64,000 nucleotides of DNA from Axinella damicornis (Eukaryota; Porifera; Demospongiae; Axinellida; Axinellidae): contig OZ007505.1 in NCBI GenBank assembly GCA_963931865.1, positions 7,499,415 through 7,563,414 of the forward strand, in the 5' to 3' direction. The notes under the pieces are model-generated. The model did no database searches. It saw only the letters and a program-made list of their open reading frames with translations, and was not told the DNA's origin. The position numbers were made by a program, and so were the translations under genes. Below are positions 1-11,479 of this stretch, piece by piece. How positions within the stretch are numbered: the stretch's first letter is position 1; each line of letters starts with the position of its first letter.

Positions 1-3000
1 CTTAGTCAGAACAATACACATCTCAGAAATACTGAAGTACTCTGAAGGTTCTGGGAATAGGTATGTTATGTTATCTCCTTCTGGGTCAGATGCCGACACA
101 CAAACAACCACATTTTCAGGAAGACCTGGCCTCTGAATTGGATAGGTTTCTTCGGGAATACTAACCTGACGGAATGACTGCCTGAAGATGGGAGCAATAT
201 CCTTCTGGTTTACAACTGTCACAGTCACTTCTGCACTACATGTGTTGTTTCCAGCATCAGTTGCCAGGACAAGAAAGGAGAAGGGGCTGTAGTCGGACTC
301 GAAATCAAGTGGTCTCCTGGTTGTAAGTTCATAGTTGTTGTCATTTATGTAGAAAATCTGGGAGATGTTTACTGGTTGAAAGCTGAAGCTCACAGTGGAG
401 CTGTATTCAATGTTGCCATCATCGTCTCTTACAGTGAAGTTGTGAATACCGGTTCCTTGAGGAGTGTTCTCCACAACTAAGAGCTGATAGACGTCCTCAT
501 CAAATTTCGGACAGTTATCATCTTCATCAACAAGACAGGCTTCGACTGTAGCGATTGCTTGTAAACCAACAGAGTCAGTTGCAGTAACATTAAAATAGAA
601 GCAGGGATCTTCATATTCGTAGTCAAATGCTTGGATATTTCTAACTGTGCCATCAGCCGAAATGTTGAATCTGGAATCACCAAGTAGATCGTATGAAAGT
701 TCACTAAACTGCAAACTTCCATCACCATCTGCTGCTTGAACCTGGAAAATGACTCCAACATAATTCTCCGAGAAAGAAACAGAGTAACTTTCAAAGGCAA
801 TAGTGGGATGATTATCATTTCTATCCTCGAGGTGTACCCTAATGTTTGCCTGCTTCAATAAATGCTCACCACTATACATTGCCAGTACAGTTAGTGAATA
901 CACAACAGTATAATTTTCATAGTCAAGTGTTTCTGAATTTGTCAGGATGTGCTCGCAGGTGTCATTGTTTTTCAGTATCTGAAAAGGCAGACCAATTTCC
1001 TTGAGTATAAACTGGTGATGGTGAAAATCGTCAGGACATGCTGAGGCTGTCAGATTAGAAGCTGAAATTGATCCATTCAAGTATGGAATCAGTGAAATGA
1101 ACACCTGTAAAGTTCCAGGGTTGCTGTTTTCCGGGAATCTTGCTACAAGTGGCTGCAAATTTGAAGGCAAAGTTCCATCAAACAAGACAGTAGTGTTTTG
1201 GTAGGAAAGTAGAATAGCAAACTCAGTCTGAGCCCCTTCCTCTGCAGTCTGACGAATTTCTCTCTGTTCATGCTCCAGCTGCAATCCCAACTGCGAACTG
1301 AGATATTCGGAATGGTAGCTGATATCCACATCAATTCTCAATGGCTCTGATGCATACCCACCTCCATCAATAGCTACAACTTTGACGTATCTGATCCATT
1401 CTGAATGTTTGGCACTGAGAGGTGCAGAGACTCTCAGCCTTGCTCCATATTTCCAGTGGCCTCCTTCGATCACAAATGGGAGCTCGATACCCTGAATAAC
1501 GGGCTCAACGAGACGATATTCAACCACTTCGCCATACAGAGATCCAGAATCTTCGTCCTTTGCTAAAAGCACGAGTACGTCAGTACCCACAGAGGTATCC
1601 GAGGTGAGGTTCAACATATAGCAAGGCTTGGGAGTGACAAAGGATGGAAAATACTCATTCGCATCCAGTAAGTCAATGGCAATTTCTGTGAAGTATTGTT
1701 GTTGGGTATCGGAGTCTGATGCTTCCAATGTTAAGTTGTAGTACAACGGGTCAGTTTCGTAGTCCATTTCATCGGTAGTAAAGATCTCTCCTGTCATGAG
1801 ATCAACTCTGAATGGTACCCCAGGTGTGGTAATGGAGTACGAGGTGCAGCCATGACAGCTTACCTTGCCGACGATTGTTCCCATTGGTACATTTTCCGGG
1901 ACCCGAAACCTGTACTTTGCCTCTATAAAACCATGATCAGTGACAGGGCTTGCATTGCTACTGCTGCTGACACTCGGCCTGGACAGATGGAGAAGTTTGA
2001 CTTCAAACGCTGCAGGTTGAGAGGATCTCCCAGCTTTGTCACTAGCGATGATGTAGCCTGGACAAAAGTGTGGCTGAGCATCGAAGTCAGTTTGGTGAGT
2101 GATATCTACTACTCCCGAGAGGGGGTTTAGCACTAGTGGGGAATTAGAGCCAAGTGGTGTATAAAGCTTGTATGTGATCACACCAGATTCACCAGAATGG
2201 TCATTGTCCTTTGCCTCCACTGTAAAGATTGGACCAGTGTGGTTTTGTGTTACAAATACTGAATAGTTCTGCTGCAGGAAAACAGGCTCATGTTCGTTTA
2301 CGTTCAATACAGTAACATCAACTACCATTGGTTCATCTGATGCGAGTCCCCCTCCATCTTCAGCCCAGCATTTCAATGAGTAGAATGTGTGTGCTTCAAA
2401 GTCAAGAGGGTGGGAGTTTGTGATGTAGTGGAGGTTGGAAATCGAGTCAAAATGGACAACAAAGTCACTCTCTGGGGGATCAAAGAACAACTTCACTGCG
2501 TAGCCAAGTTCACTACCATCAGCATCAAATACCTCAACTGGTACCTTTGCAATATTAGGTTCCAAATTTTCTGGTATTTTCATGGAGAAGCGCTTGGATA
2601 TGAACACTGGACTGTTATCATTAAGATTGTTGACGAGGACATTATAAAGGTACAAAGCTACAATTTGCCCATTGTAATCTGTGCAAGTAATGCTGACGTT
2701 CAAGTTTGAAAGCTGCTCATAGTCAAGCTCGGTGACCAGCCATAATCTGAAAGTGTCATCAAGATGGAACAGAGTATCAGAAGGTTCACTGATGGTACAG
2801 AAATTGTAGCCTTGTAAAACTGGTACAGTCAGAGTAGCAAGAGGTATTCTTGGAATAGTGTTTTCATCAACTGTAATAGATCCCCTGGTTAACTCTAATG
2901 TTGGTTCAATAGAAGAGGGTTCAGTCACACTAACATGAACTACTGCTACTGAGCTCAAACCAGCTGTGTCAGTGGCTGTCAGTAACAGTGTATACCTGCC

Positions 3001-3515
3001 TGCGACTGTCTGGCTTGCGGTGACTAAGGACTGAGTTGTGTGATCAATGGCAAACAAGTCACTAGCGTTAGAGGGTTCTATGGCTGCAACAGTAAGCCAC
3101 ACAGTGTCATGCTGATCCAAATCAAGGACCTCGGTATGGAGAAACTTCACTCCCCTGGGAGTCCATTGCAAGAGAGTGGCATTGTAGACGCTGTGACTGA
3201 ATACCGGTGGTTCATCAATTACATCATCTACCAAGATGGACACATTCCAGCTGAATAAACACTGAGGGCAATTGTTCAACCTGGCTTCAACTTGAACTTT
3301 GTACTGTACAATTGTTTCATAATCGAGCACTGCCTTTTTCACAAACAACTGACCCGAATACTTACCAATCCCGAATATGCTGCTGTGCTTACCACTGATT
3401 GAGAATACCACACTGGTAGCATTGTCGGGGCCAAGTGCTACCAGAGGAAGGCCTACAGAGTGGCCTGGCTGAGCAGATTCTGGGACGTGGATAACATGAG
3501 AGCCAGCAAGGAGTT
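1..3515 (-). CDS. Cadherin-repeat exon of large adhesion protein (3' part off window)
   Basis: One uninterrupted minus-strand reading frame runs from an acceptor at 3515/3516 to the left edge of the window, about 1,171 codons. It translates into roughly ten consecutive cadherin repeats. Calcium-binding signatures are visible: linkers DRNDNHP, NNLNDNSPVF, DEDDNCPKF and NEHEPVF; LDYE/LDFE strands; and ATDSVG, ATDAGN and ATDTAG motifs. Cadherin repeats are extracellular calcium-dependent adhesion modules. No membrane segment or cytoplasmic tail is seen; these must lie beyond position 1. The exon is spliced in phase (codon AAA, one base plus two) to the beta-helix exon at 4059-5190. The absence of introns over 3.5 kb contrasts with the small upstream exons. 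The repeats are certain; the full architecture is not. Confidence 0.9.
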
Positions 3516-4058
3516 CTGCATTGTGGGTAAATGTTTACCAGTACATGCATGATGAAAAACAGATGACAAAAACAAACTATTTTTTGGCAGTCTTCATTGA
3601 TGAAGACTGCCAAACAGTAGTCGAAACATGTTTTGCAAAATGAATGTTCTCATGCACTGGGATAAAAGTCAATGCTATACATTACATACGTTTAGATAGC
3701 TAAGGCCTATGAAGCAGTTAGGGCCTGTCTGTCTGGTTTTCCAGCTTCAAACACACAGACACTATATATGATGTCATAATTCAAAGTAAGCCGAATACTA
3801 AAGAACTGTGCCTTCATGGAGGTCTTACAAGGTGAGAGTGTTTCTTCCCAAGTCCATTTATGCAACCCCACGTGCCACAACGACAGAAATGACTGACCCA
3901 GTAAGTAATGTCAGAAACTGAAAGGAAAAATGCATCTATCAAGTGCCTTCATTTTTGGGGTGAGCCTCATTCCCCTGCAACGTGGCCTGGAAATGAGGCT
4001 AGGTGAGTTCCTCAAATCGCTCAAGTCTTACACAGTCTATCCAGTATTAAATTCTTAC
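3516..4058 (-). other. Intron of adhesion gene
   Basis: Intron between the beta-helix and cadherin exons. The donor GTAAGAAT is read at 4051-4058. The acceptor ends ...AATGCAG at 3516-3517. A second donor-like GTAAGAC lies at 4025-4031, but using it would create a stop codon at the junction. A short inverted motif near 3588-3612 (cagtcttcattgatgaagactg) forms a small hairpin. No coding signal was found. Confidence 0.6.
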
Positions 4059-5190
4059 TCGAAACTCGAAGACTTGAACAGTCACAGTGTTTGCGGTCGT
4101 AGCTTGGCGGATGGAGACTTGCGCAGTACTCAGTAGTAGAACCTGTAGTGTTTTGACAACTTCCAGATACATGGAGTCTTTGGGGCATCTCAAGATTGAC
4201 CAGGGATGGGTAGCTATGCAATGTTGATCGGTCAATATGCTGAAGGGGCTTCAGTCCGGTTTCACCATCAAAGCTAGGACCCACAATGTAATTCAGACTA
4301 CCCAAACTAACGTTTCCTTCATGGACACCATCACTGGATGTGACCACAGCCAGACTGTTTTCAAACACGTTGCCCTCTGCAGTGATCTGCGCAGAAAATA
4401 TGGACTCGTGTTGCAGGATTTGAATCGCCACCAGATTCTTCACAAACAGGTTTCTAATCAACCTTGCTGTTGAAGTGGACACGATCTCTAGAGCAGTTAT
4501 GCAAGATCTAAAGACGTTACTTTGGACCGTGATCGAGCCTTCTCCATCAACCTGTAATCCACACTTCCAGTTTTCTACAATATTGTTCGCAAAGATTAGC
4601 TCTGAACAGCCTGTACAGTGAACCGCCGCTGCTGATCCTCCTTGAGAACGAGACTTCATCTCTGGCATCCCAACGAACCTGCAATTTAGGACAGAACTTG
4701 CAGAAGAATGAGCAGTGATTGTTACTGCAGAGTTTGAAGGGTCTAAACGGTACAAGGTGAATCCTTTCAGGGTAACGTTTGAGGCATCCACAATTATTTG
4801 GCCAAAGATATGTGATGCTGAGTTGGAATGAATTTGAATAGGCTTGTTTATATAAAGATTCTCTGCATAATTTCCAAGCTGGACGAGGATGCTGCCTCCT
4901 GGAGGGGTATTATTGATCGCCCGCTGAATGGACTCACCATTTTTCACCTCAACTGGTTCCATACTACCTAGGTTTTGCCAAGCAAAATCCCGATCTCTGT
5001 ACTGTAGACCCACATTCCAAGAAGCAACTCTGCTTTCAGCACCAAGATGAAAGTGTTTAGGCAAACTTGCCGTAACTTTAATGTCCAAAGTGCAGTAGTC
5101 AGATTGGAATGCTCCCTCAGCTCTAATGGGTAGGACTCCAGTGCCAGTGACCTCAAACTTAATTGCACATGTGGTTCCCTCGGAATAAAT
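4059..5190 (-). CDS. Right-handed parallel beta-helix exon of adhesion protein
   Basis: A 1,132-nt exon (377 codons plus one base). After about 60 residues of unassigned extracellular-type sequence comes a segment beginning near GESIQRAINNTPPGGSILVQ. It continues with many short strands of the PbH1 pattern (for example DASNVTLKGFTLYRL, CSELIFANNIVENW, GSITVQSNVFRSC, TARLIRNLFVKN). This is the ladder typical of right-handed parallel beta-helix proteins. Such domains usually bind or cleave polysaccharide; no catalytic residues can be assigned here. The C-terminal part is Cys-rich. The acceptor (TTTATAG) and donor (GTAAGAAT) are canonical, and phases match on both sides: phase 0 from 5260 and phase 1 into the cadherin exon. 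The beta-helix is therefore very probably in the same protein as the cadherin repeats. Confidence 0.85.
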
Positions 5191-5259
5191 CTATAAAGCA
5201 AAGAGATCTGCATTTTAACTCATAACTGTGCAGCATGATACACTGCAAATTGTGCTTAC

Positions 5260-6069
5260 CCCAACCGTGAATGCATATGCTCCTTCATTGGAATCACTCT
5301 GTATTGCGATGTCTCCTTGTTGTACAACAACCCCCTCAAGTTGAGCTAATGTAGCTTCACCGTGATGCACGTGATCCCCTCCTTCCAATGAACCGGTTCT
5401 CTCAGTGTAGAAACCAGGACAAAATACTATGTCTTGTAGGAATTTCTGCAAGAGAAGAATATATTTCTATGACAGTGTTTTCGTATTATCATATATTGCG
5501 TGTCCGCTTAGCTACATATAGAGTCTATAGACTCTATGATACAGTGACCCAAACATAATACACTTCATTTACCATTGACACTTCTCGTGGCAGCTGCAGC
5601 ACAACTGTACCCTCAGCACTAGCTACCACCGCTAAACTCTGCTCACCACTGGAATGCTGCATGTGAGGAAGATGTATATCATAACAAGACCTGAATTGTA
5701 TGGGCTCATTAAAGTCTGTTGTCCTTGCTACGAATAAGCTCAATAAATCCTCTCGGAATAACAAGACCTAGAATAACGAGATCAAGCTACTATTTTCATT
5801 ATGTTTCAACAATTAGTGCACACCTGGTTAAGAACGTGGACATGGTAGGTATTGGTTCTATTAGAGGACAGACTGTGTGTCAGGATGCAGCCATCTGGCA
5901 GAGACGCAGTGTAGCTCTGGTTGGGTGTGAGACTGGTAAGCGTGATTATACACTTGTGTGTGTCACATTTCCGGGAGCCTGGGTTGAGCAGTGAGCTTAC
6001 TCCAACACAGGAAGCCCCCCATTGAATGACTGCAGATAAAGGAAGACTAAATTCCATCATACATTGATA
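5260..6069 (-). CDS. Three small exons of adhesion gene (unassigned ectodomain)
   Basis: Three phase-0 exons read on the minus strand: 5824-6069 (82 codons), 5573-5767 (65 codons) and 5260-5445 (62 codons). All have AG acceptors and GT donors (GTGTGC, GTAAAT, GTAAGC). The protein contains several Cys residues and N-glycosylation-type sites (NQS, NRT). I recognise no domain; the stretch VVVQQGDIAIQSDSNEGAYA resembles a beta-sandwich edge but I do not assign it. The join to 5190 is in phase. This block links the upstream exons to the beta-helix. Confidence 0.7.
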
Positions 6070-6100
6070 CTGTGGTTTTCACACTATTAAATTTGTACCT

Positions 6101-6739
6101 GGTTGTAGTCTCTCACAAATCTCAAGTGATTTCAGCCGCAAAATGGGTTGCTCAGAGTTGGGTACGTCAGACAGTGCCATCTATGAGGAGAGTACCAGAT
6201 AACTCAAGTTTGACAAGCATGTCCCAATAGTTCCTGTACAGAAGAATAGGCAAAGAAATTTTTACCCGCTCACCAGATCTAGCCCAATGCTGATAGCTCC
6301 TTCTGATGTGGACTGGGTCCAAAGTTCGATCCGAGATGTTCCCGTAACCTGCAACAGCATTAGCAGTAGTTAGACCTGATACAGATGGTCCTACATATCT
6401 TGAAATGCCTACTTGTACATCTGCCACATCCTCTCCATTCACCGTAACAAATGCAAGCAGAGGAGAGTTCTGTGGAAGAAATGCAAAGTTTAGGTACATC
6501 AATCTTTGAAGCAGGCTAGCTTGAAGACTATTCCTTACCTTTGGGTTAGATTTGATGATTTCAAGTTGCAGCATCAGTCCGTATAGAGAGGAGGCCTTCA
6601 GACGTGTGAAGGCGTGGTTCCATTCCTCCATCCCTCTCGAGACACGGAGGAGAACCTTCCTGTCCATCTTAAGGGGAACTATCATTAAGTCTCCAGTGGC
6701 ATCTTCCGGGGAAATGTATGCACTGATGTCTTCACCATT
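6101..6739 (-). CDS. Probable exons of adhesion gene, boundaries partly unresolved
   Basis: Exon 6539-6739 (67 codons, phase 0 in and out; acceptor TTGGCAG, donor GTAAGG) encodes a segment beginning NGEDISAYISPEDATGDLMI. The next exon starts at 6469 (acceptor CTTCCACAG) and encodes NSPLLAFVTVNGEDVADVQV onwards. It may end at a GTGAGC near 6273 or stay open to about 6190. A further piece (6101-6180) ends at a good donor (CCAG|GTACAAA), but its phase does not fit the next exon at 6069. Either I have a boundary wrong or there is an indel in the assembly. No domain was recognised. Confidence 0.5.
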
Positions 6740-8716
6740 CTGCCAATGCAGAGAAATTAAGTAGACTACATGGTGACTAAGTACAGGATTCCAGTGTAGT
6801 CTGTTGGCAAATCTATGTACATACAACAGTTTACTGTCCGCCAACATTGTGACGAAAGTCCACTGCATACATACACATAAACCAAAATGCACTCAAGTAG
6901 ATCTACATGCATGCTATGCCAGTTTAAGTGGATACACAATAGCGCATTTATGTCAAAATGATGAGCTGAAATAACTATAACAACAACAAATGATGGCACA
7001 AGGAGAAAGCCATCTAGAACAGTTGATAGAGAAGAGTTGCAGTGGAGATGAAAACAGGAAGTCTCGTGATTAATATTTTGCTGACTGCAATAGCCTCTTG
7101 TATAGTGTTTGTTGTTCAAAGTTAACAGATCCATTCCAGGCCCGTAGGGAGGGGGGGTTCGAGGGGGTTCGCACGAACCCCCCTTCTGGGCAGGCCAAAA
7201 TAAAATTCTGCACGACCTAGCTTCACAAACTCTTTGTAAGTTGTCGACTAGCCATAGAGAAACACCGTTGTCAGAACAAAGCAGAGTTTCTGCAGCGCAC
7301 CTGTCGCAGCCATCGCATGCATGGTACGAAATTGAAACGACATCGCATATCGCAGTATTAAAGACTCACGTCATGGAACAACATGCTCAATCGAGCGCTC
7401 GAGCGCGCACACTAGCTCATGCAGATCACATGAAAGGTAAGTAGCACGTGATTGTTTACCTTATCTATAGCTATTACAGGCTTACATTTCCTTTCCACCT
7501 CGTGAGTGAGACGGTCACGGATTGCAAGTAAACCAGAAGAAGCAGTAGTGCGGTGTAAAGCGGTGAAGGTGCTATGAGAGCCCATCCAGGTAACTGAATA
7601 ACGACCATGAACCACGCTTCGCGCGGATTGGATCGTCACTACGCGCCTCTGTTCACTGCCTTCGCCAGTGCTCATACTGAACCCTTGTACTGGAAATCCT
7701 GCCTACAGGCCTGCATTCAGTTACATACTTACCCCAGAATCTATTGAATTCCAACAGGAAGCAGGGAGAAAATCTAAGAGAAGAAAGCAACATTGGAATA
7801 TTACCATAACCTTGTACAAAGAGTCGCTGCATGTATCAAGCTTTACAATACATGCATGCAGCACTGGACCAAGTTCTTGCAACAACACAGCTATCCCATC
7901 TCTATACCTTAGGACGGTTTTAACCTGACAGACAAACTGCTTCATTTTTGCATTTGTTTGCTTCATTTTTGTATACCGTATAGCGCTTAAATTTCGCGGG
8001 TCTAAATTTTCGCGAATTTCGCAAATTACAGGTCATTCGCGAAATTATTTCAACGAAAATTTTGACAAGTGTTGTGTGCCTACAGCTACGCAGACAGTAT
8101 TCCAGCGCACGCGCGCGACACTGGTCACAGCTAGCTTGATGGCTCTGTTTGTGTACTTCAACAGTGAGGATGGACAGTAGTCGAAGTGTAAGCTTCCGGA
8201 TCCACATGGAGTAGTTCTCCCAAGAGGTACCATCTGACATGTGCGGTATCTGCCAATACTGAAGCTGCCAGCTCGATCCGGCGAAGGTTAGGGGAACGCC
8301 CAGGTATCTAAAAACGAACTCTGAGAGCGTCGAAGTGGGAAAGAGAGTGTCGCAGAATACAACGCACCGACGAAGTGGTCTGTGGTATCTAGTTGAGTTC
8401 AGCGTGCACGGAAGTCTTCAAGTGCAGTATCAGGTGAGTATAGTACACCACGCCCATTGTGTGGGCGTGGCGTTTTACCACGAATTCGCGAAATTTTTTC
8501 AACGAAATGTTCTCGAAGAGCAATTCGGGAAAATTTAGACCCGCGAAATATAAGCGCCATACGGTATAGCTAAGTCCAATAGCCACGTTTTTGCATATCT
8601 AGCTAAGTAATACGTATGCAATATCGCTTTCCTTAGCCTCATTTAGACAGTCATCACCAGTAGCAATGACTCTGATAAGTATATAGTTCATAATATCCTA
8701 GTAAACCACAATTTAC
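6740..8716 (-). other. Long intron with foldback element
   Basis: No coding signal fits the adhesion gene between the exons at 6739 and 8717. The region contains a G-run near 7147, a repeat stretch at 7135-7200, and the TACCGTA foldback element at 7974-8566. Some 60-100 codon open frames exist in several registers, but they have no recognisable content and no splice context. Confidence 0.4.
7974..8566. mobile_element. Foldback/MITE-like element with TACCGTA termini
   Basis: The left end TACCGTATAGCGCTTAAATT and the right end, in reverse complement (TACCGTATGGCGCTTATATT), form imperfect terminal inverted repeats. They continue through the shared block TTTCGCGGGTCTAAATTTTC. TA dinucleotides flank both ends, compatible with a TA target duplication. 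No transposase frame is present, so this is a non-autonomous element. Two other elements in the window (46612-47147 and 50473-50809) share the TACCGTA...TACGGTA termini. Confidence 0.8.
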
Positions 8717-9598
8717 CGAAGAGGTTCATTTTTCCACTGTAAGTTGCAAAGGGGTCAGCTAGGCAGCTCAGTTCGGTTTGCTGATCTCCCTTGCGAATGG
8801 AATACTGAAGGCATCTGCCACCTGTTGGGAGATAAGAGTAGAAGCACACCACAATCACTATCCTGCTGTGTACACAGAGTATAGCCATCATGCTGATGAC
8901 ATCATCATTCTTCTTCCAGTAACCAAGCAAGTACTATTGTGGTATTGCTAAGACTATTCATGGTACCATGGTAATACACTCTAGCTGATACAAATGCACA
9001 ATTGTCCATCACTACTGTGGTACTGCTAAGACTATTCATGGTAATGCTATAATACACTCTAGCCGCTACAAATCTACAATCCTTGTTCCTCTTACCATCG
9101 CTATAGCTACTGAGGATGGCATTCACTTTTAACTCCTTTGAGACTCCAACAGATCCACCATAGTTCATCACAGAGCACTGATAGGTGGAGGGCAGGTCCT
9201 CATCAACACTAATTCTGTAGAGCCCGATCATCATTGGTCGACCATCCTAAGTTGTATGTATGTATAATTGTAACACTGACTTGAACGATCAATCTGATTT
9301 GTTGATGATAAAGTATGAACTACATGATCAAAAAAATATCCTGTCCACTTCTTTCAGCACACAGTCGTGTAATATGACTGACTAGTAAGCACTACAAGTA
9401 AATTTGTCCCACTAAAAGTATCCATAATAGCACATGGCAATATCTTTATCCACCATACCTTTATCCACCATACTTCCTCTGGCAAAACCAATGTGACTTC
9501 AGCAGGCACGGCTGGCGGTGTACACTCCAGTGACACACTGCTGGCTGATCCTGGGTCCCACACTGGAAGAATGACTGGCACTCTCACGTCCTTGGCCC
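8717..9598 (-). CDS. Ig-like domain exons of adhesion gene
   Basis: Three exons on the minus strand join in phase: 9474-9598, 9096-9246 and 8717-8821. The product carries an Ig-like signature: a first-strand Cys in VSLECTPPAV, then the C-terminal DxxxYxC motif in DEDLPSTYQCSVMNYGG, followed by a Cys-containing tail (GGRCLQYS, LSCLADPF). Ig domains mediate extracellular recognition. The donor of the first exon is duplicated in tandem: GTATGG recurs 15 bp downstream and stays in frame, so two alternative ends 15 nt apart are possible. The intron at 8822-9095 contains an imperfect direct duplication (about 8935-9070). The link upstream to the signal-peptide exon needs at least one exon I could not place, because the phases differ. 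Confidence 0.65.
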
Positions 9599-11159
9599 CT
9601 TGCTGGCTTTGAAACCATCTGGTGGAGTGCAAATTGGGTCCCATTACAACCACTCACTTCCTTTCACAGTTACCACAATCCAATCAAGCTGTACTGTTTG
9701 CCTCTACAGGAGCCCATTACCTATCTCAAGTGACATAGAATGGATGAGATTGGAAACAAGGCCCATGGCAGAGCCTAGTGTAAAGTTAAGTTGCAAAGCC
9801 GCCCTCAAGTGAGAGTGAGAATCAGTTAGAATTCAACTGAGGTCTGTATATTCCTCTGTCCATGCAGGGTCTAGTAGCAGCCTTTAAAAGGAATGAGGCA
9901 CCAGGGTGAGCTGTGTTTTTGGATTGTGTTTCGAAAAACCTGTTTTGGGCCATTTTCTGGTGACCTACTCCCACGCTAATCTGTGAGTACCTTAATGGTA
10001 GCTTTTGGTGAAAATTCAGAAGCTGGATAATTGACTGCAGGTGACAGTAGGCATTCATGGAGCTCTCATCAACATTTCTGGGCTAACGTTCTGACAGTAT
10101 CCTCTTCATCTCTCTCTCAACAGTCTTGCTCATAATTTGTATCCTCTTGATATTTGAAGTGAAAACTCAAGCAACCCTCATCTCACTATTACAAATGCTC
10201 CAGCTATTGCAAGTGTCTTGCTGTTGCATAATTGTATCCAGCTTCTGAAAGCCTAGTTCATGGGTGAAGCCTTAGTCTGTATCGGGCAACTGGAAAAGCA
10301 GGGAACGGGAAACGGGACGGGAACGGGAATGGGAACGGGAACGGAAACGGAAACGGGAACGGGAACGACACGAGCGGGCTGCTATACTGTCTATTTCACT
10401 TCGCTTCAAACCACCAAACTGAGGCAAGCGACAGCGTGGTACATGTATATAGGACTGGGATATTTGGTCCGGCAGGAAGTAGGTAGCTAATTATGGCACT
10501 TCGTTGCTCTAGCTAGCTACCCACTGGACAAATTTTCAGTTGCGTTTATAAATTGAACACGTTTCATATCATGCGTGAGCTCGAGTATGCAACAGCCTGG
10601 TACATGTACGCTACATGTCTCCGTATGCAACACGAAATTGTTCAATGTTGATGCATGATTGAAAAATTCACTGTACTGCAGTGTTGTGTGGAACCGACCA
10701 CAGTAGCTATGAGCATATTAGCATGGATAGTATAGACTACGTAAACGTAGTCTATATTATCCATGATATTAGCTAGCTATTAGTTTTCAGTTAGTCGCTG
10801 CGCCGTCCGTGGATCCGGACGTGATGGCTGCTTCACATTAGTGCTGTGCTGACCAGACCGGCCTACCACGCTGTCGCTTGCCTCAGTTTGGTGGTTTGAA
10901 GCGAAGTGAAATAGACAGTATAGCAGCCCGCTCGTGTCGTTCCCGTTCCCGTTTCCGTTCCCGTTTCCGTTCCCGTTCCCGTTCCCGTCCCGTTTCCCGT
11001 TCCCTGCTTTTCCAGTTGCCCGTCTGTATCAGTGTGTGTGTTTGCAAGCATATACCTATCTACATTTATCCATCTATCTGCCTACCAAATTGGTAGACAG
11101 ATAAAATAGGTATGTATATGTGAGGAGAGGATCCACTAAATGATATTTAGCGTACTCAC
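9599..11159 (-). other. Intronic region with repeats
   Basis: Between the Ig exons and the signal-peptide exon. At 9600-9659 there is a roughly 60-bp dispersed repeat (tggctttgaaaccatctggt...) that recurs at 15004-15060. A long foldback element occupies 10284-11021. An additional exon of the adhesion gene is expected here from the phase mismatch, but I could not identify it. Confidence 0.4.
10284..11021. mobile_element. MULE-like foldback element with ~160-bp TIRs and 9-bp TSD
   Basis: The left arm begins GGGCAACTGGAAAAGCAGGG; the right arm ends with its reverse complement. The arms are nearly identical over about 160 bp (to the segment ccaccaaactgaggcaagcg). Both arms contain runs of the hexamer GGGAAC and variants. 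The element is flanked by a perfect 9-bp direct repeat GTCTGTATC (10275-10283 and 11022-11030). Nine-bp duplications with long TIRs are typical of Mutator-like elements. It has no transposase frame. The class assignment is inference from TIR and TSD length. Confidence 0.85.
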
Positions 11160-11323
11160 TTGTTGCGACTCGGAGTTACATCAATGGCTCCGCTGCAAAG
11201 TTGAGGATCCGAGGAGCAAATTCTCGATTTGTGCCAAGTATCCAGCAGCTGTCTCTTCCCACTATAGCAGCTCACAACCATCAGTAGAAATACCAGCACG
11301 AAAATGTACTTGCAGAAAGCCAT
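11160..11323 (-). CDS. Signal-peptide first exon of adhesion gene
   Basis: The ATG at 11321-11323 opens a frame starting MAFCKYIFVLVFLLMVVSCY: a short polar start, a strong hydrophobic core and a likely cleavage near SCYSG. About 35 further residues with two Cys follow, then a good donor AACAA|GTGAGTACG. This is the only classic secretion signal upstream of the Ig, beta-helix and cadherin exons on the same strand, so I take it as the start of that gene. Because the phase here is 2 and the next identified exon needs phase 1, at least one exon between is missing from my model. The start is 156 bp from the divergent SUB1 start. Confidence 0.7.
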
Positions 11324-11479
11324 GACTTCAAGTAGGTAGCTACTACTCAGTCTCAGAGCAGAGGGTATGATATATGCGAACAATCAGCCGGCCGGCTTAC
11401 CACGCCTCCCTGCCCGCGCCCACTACATATGCGCATGCGTAGAACAGCAACAGCATTCGTGGATCGTGCGAGTATTAGG
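11324..11479. promoter_or_regulatory. Bidirectional promoter (adhesion gene / SUB1) with NRF1-like site
   Basis: 156 bp separate the two divergent start codons. The interval contains the palindrome TGCGCATGCG at about 11430-11439, matching the NRF1 consensus GCGCATGCGC closely, plus GCCGGCCGGC at 11388-11397. No TATA box is evident. NRF1-type palindromes in short divergent promoters of housekeeping genes are well known in animals. The assignment here rests on motif match only. Confidence 0.55.

Noticed and set aside
1852..3258. Plus-strand ORFs opposite the cadherin exon
   Set aside because: Shadows of the minus-strand cadherin frame, which is continuous and has clear family motifs.
4025..4031. 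GTAAGAC as donor of the beta-helix exon
   Set aside because: Joining it to the cadherin exon creates TAA at the junction; the donor at 4051-4058 keeps the frame.
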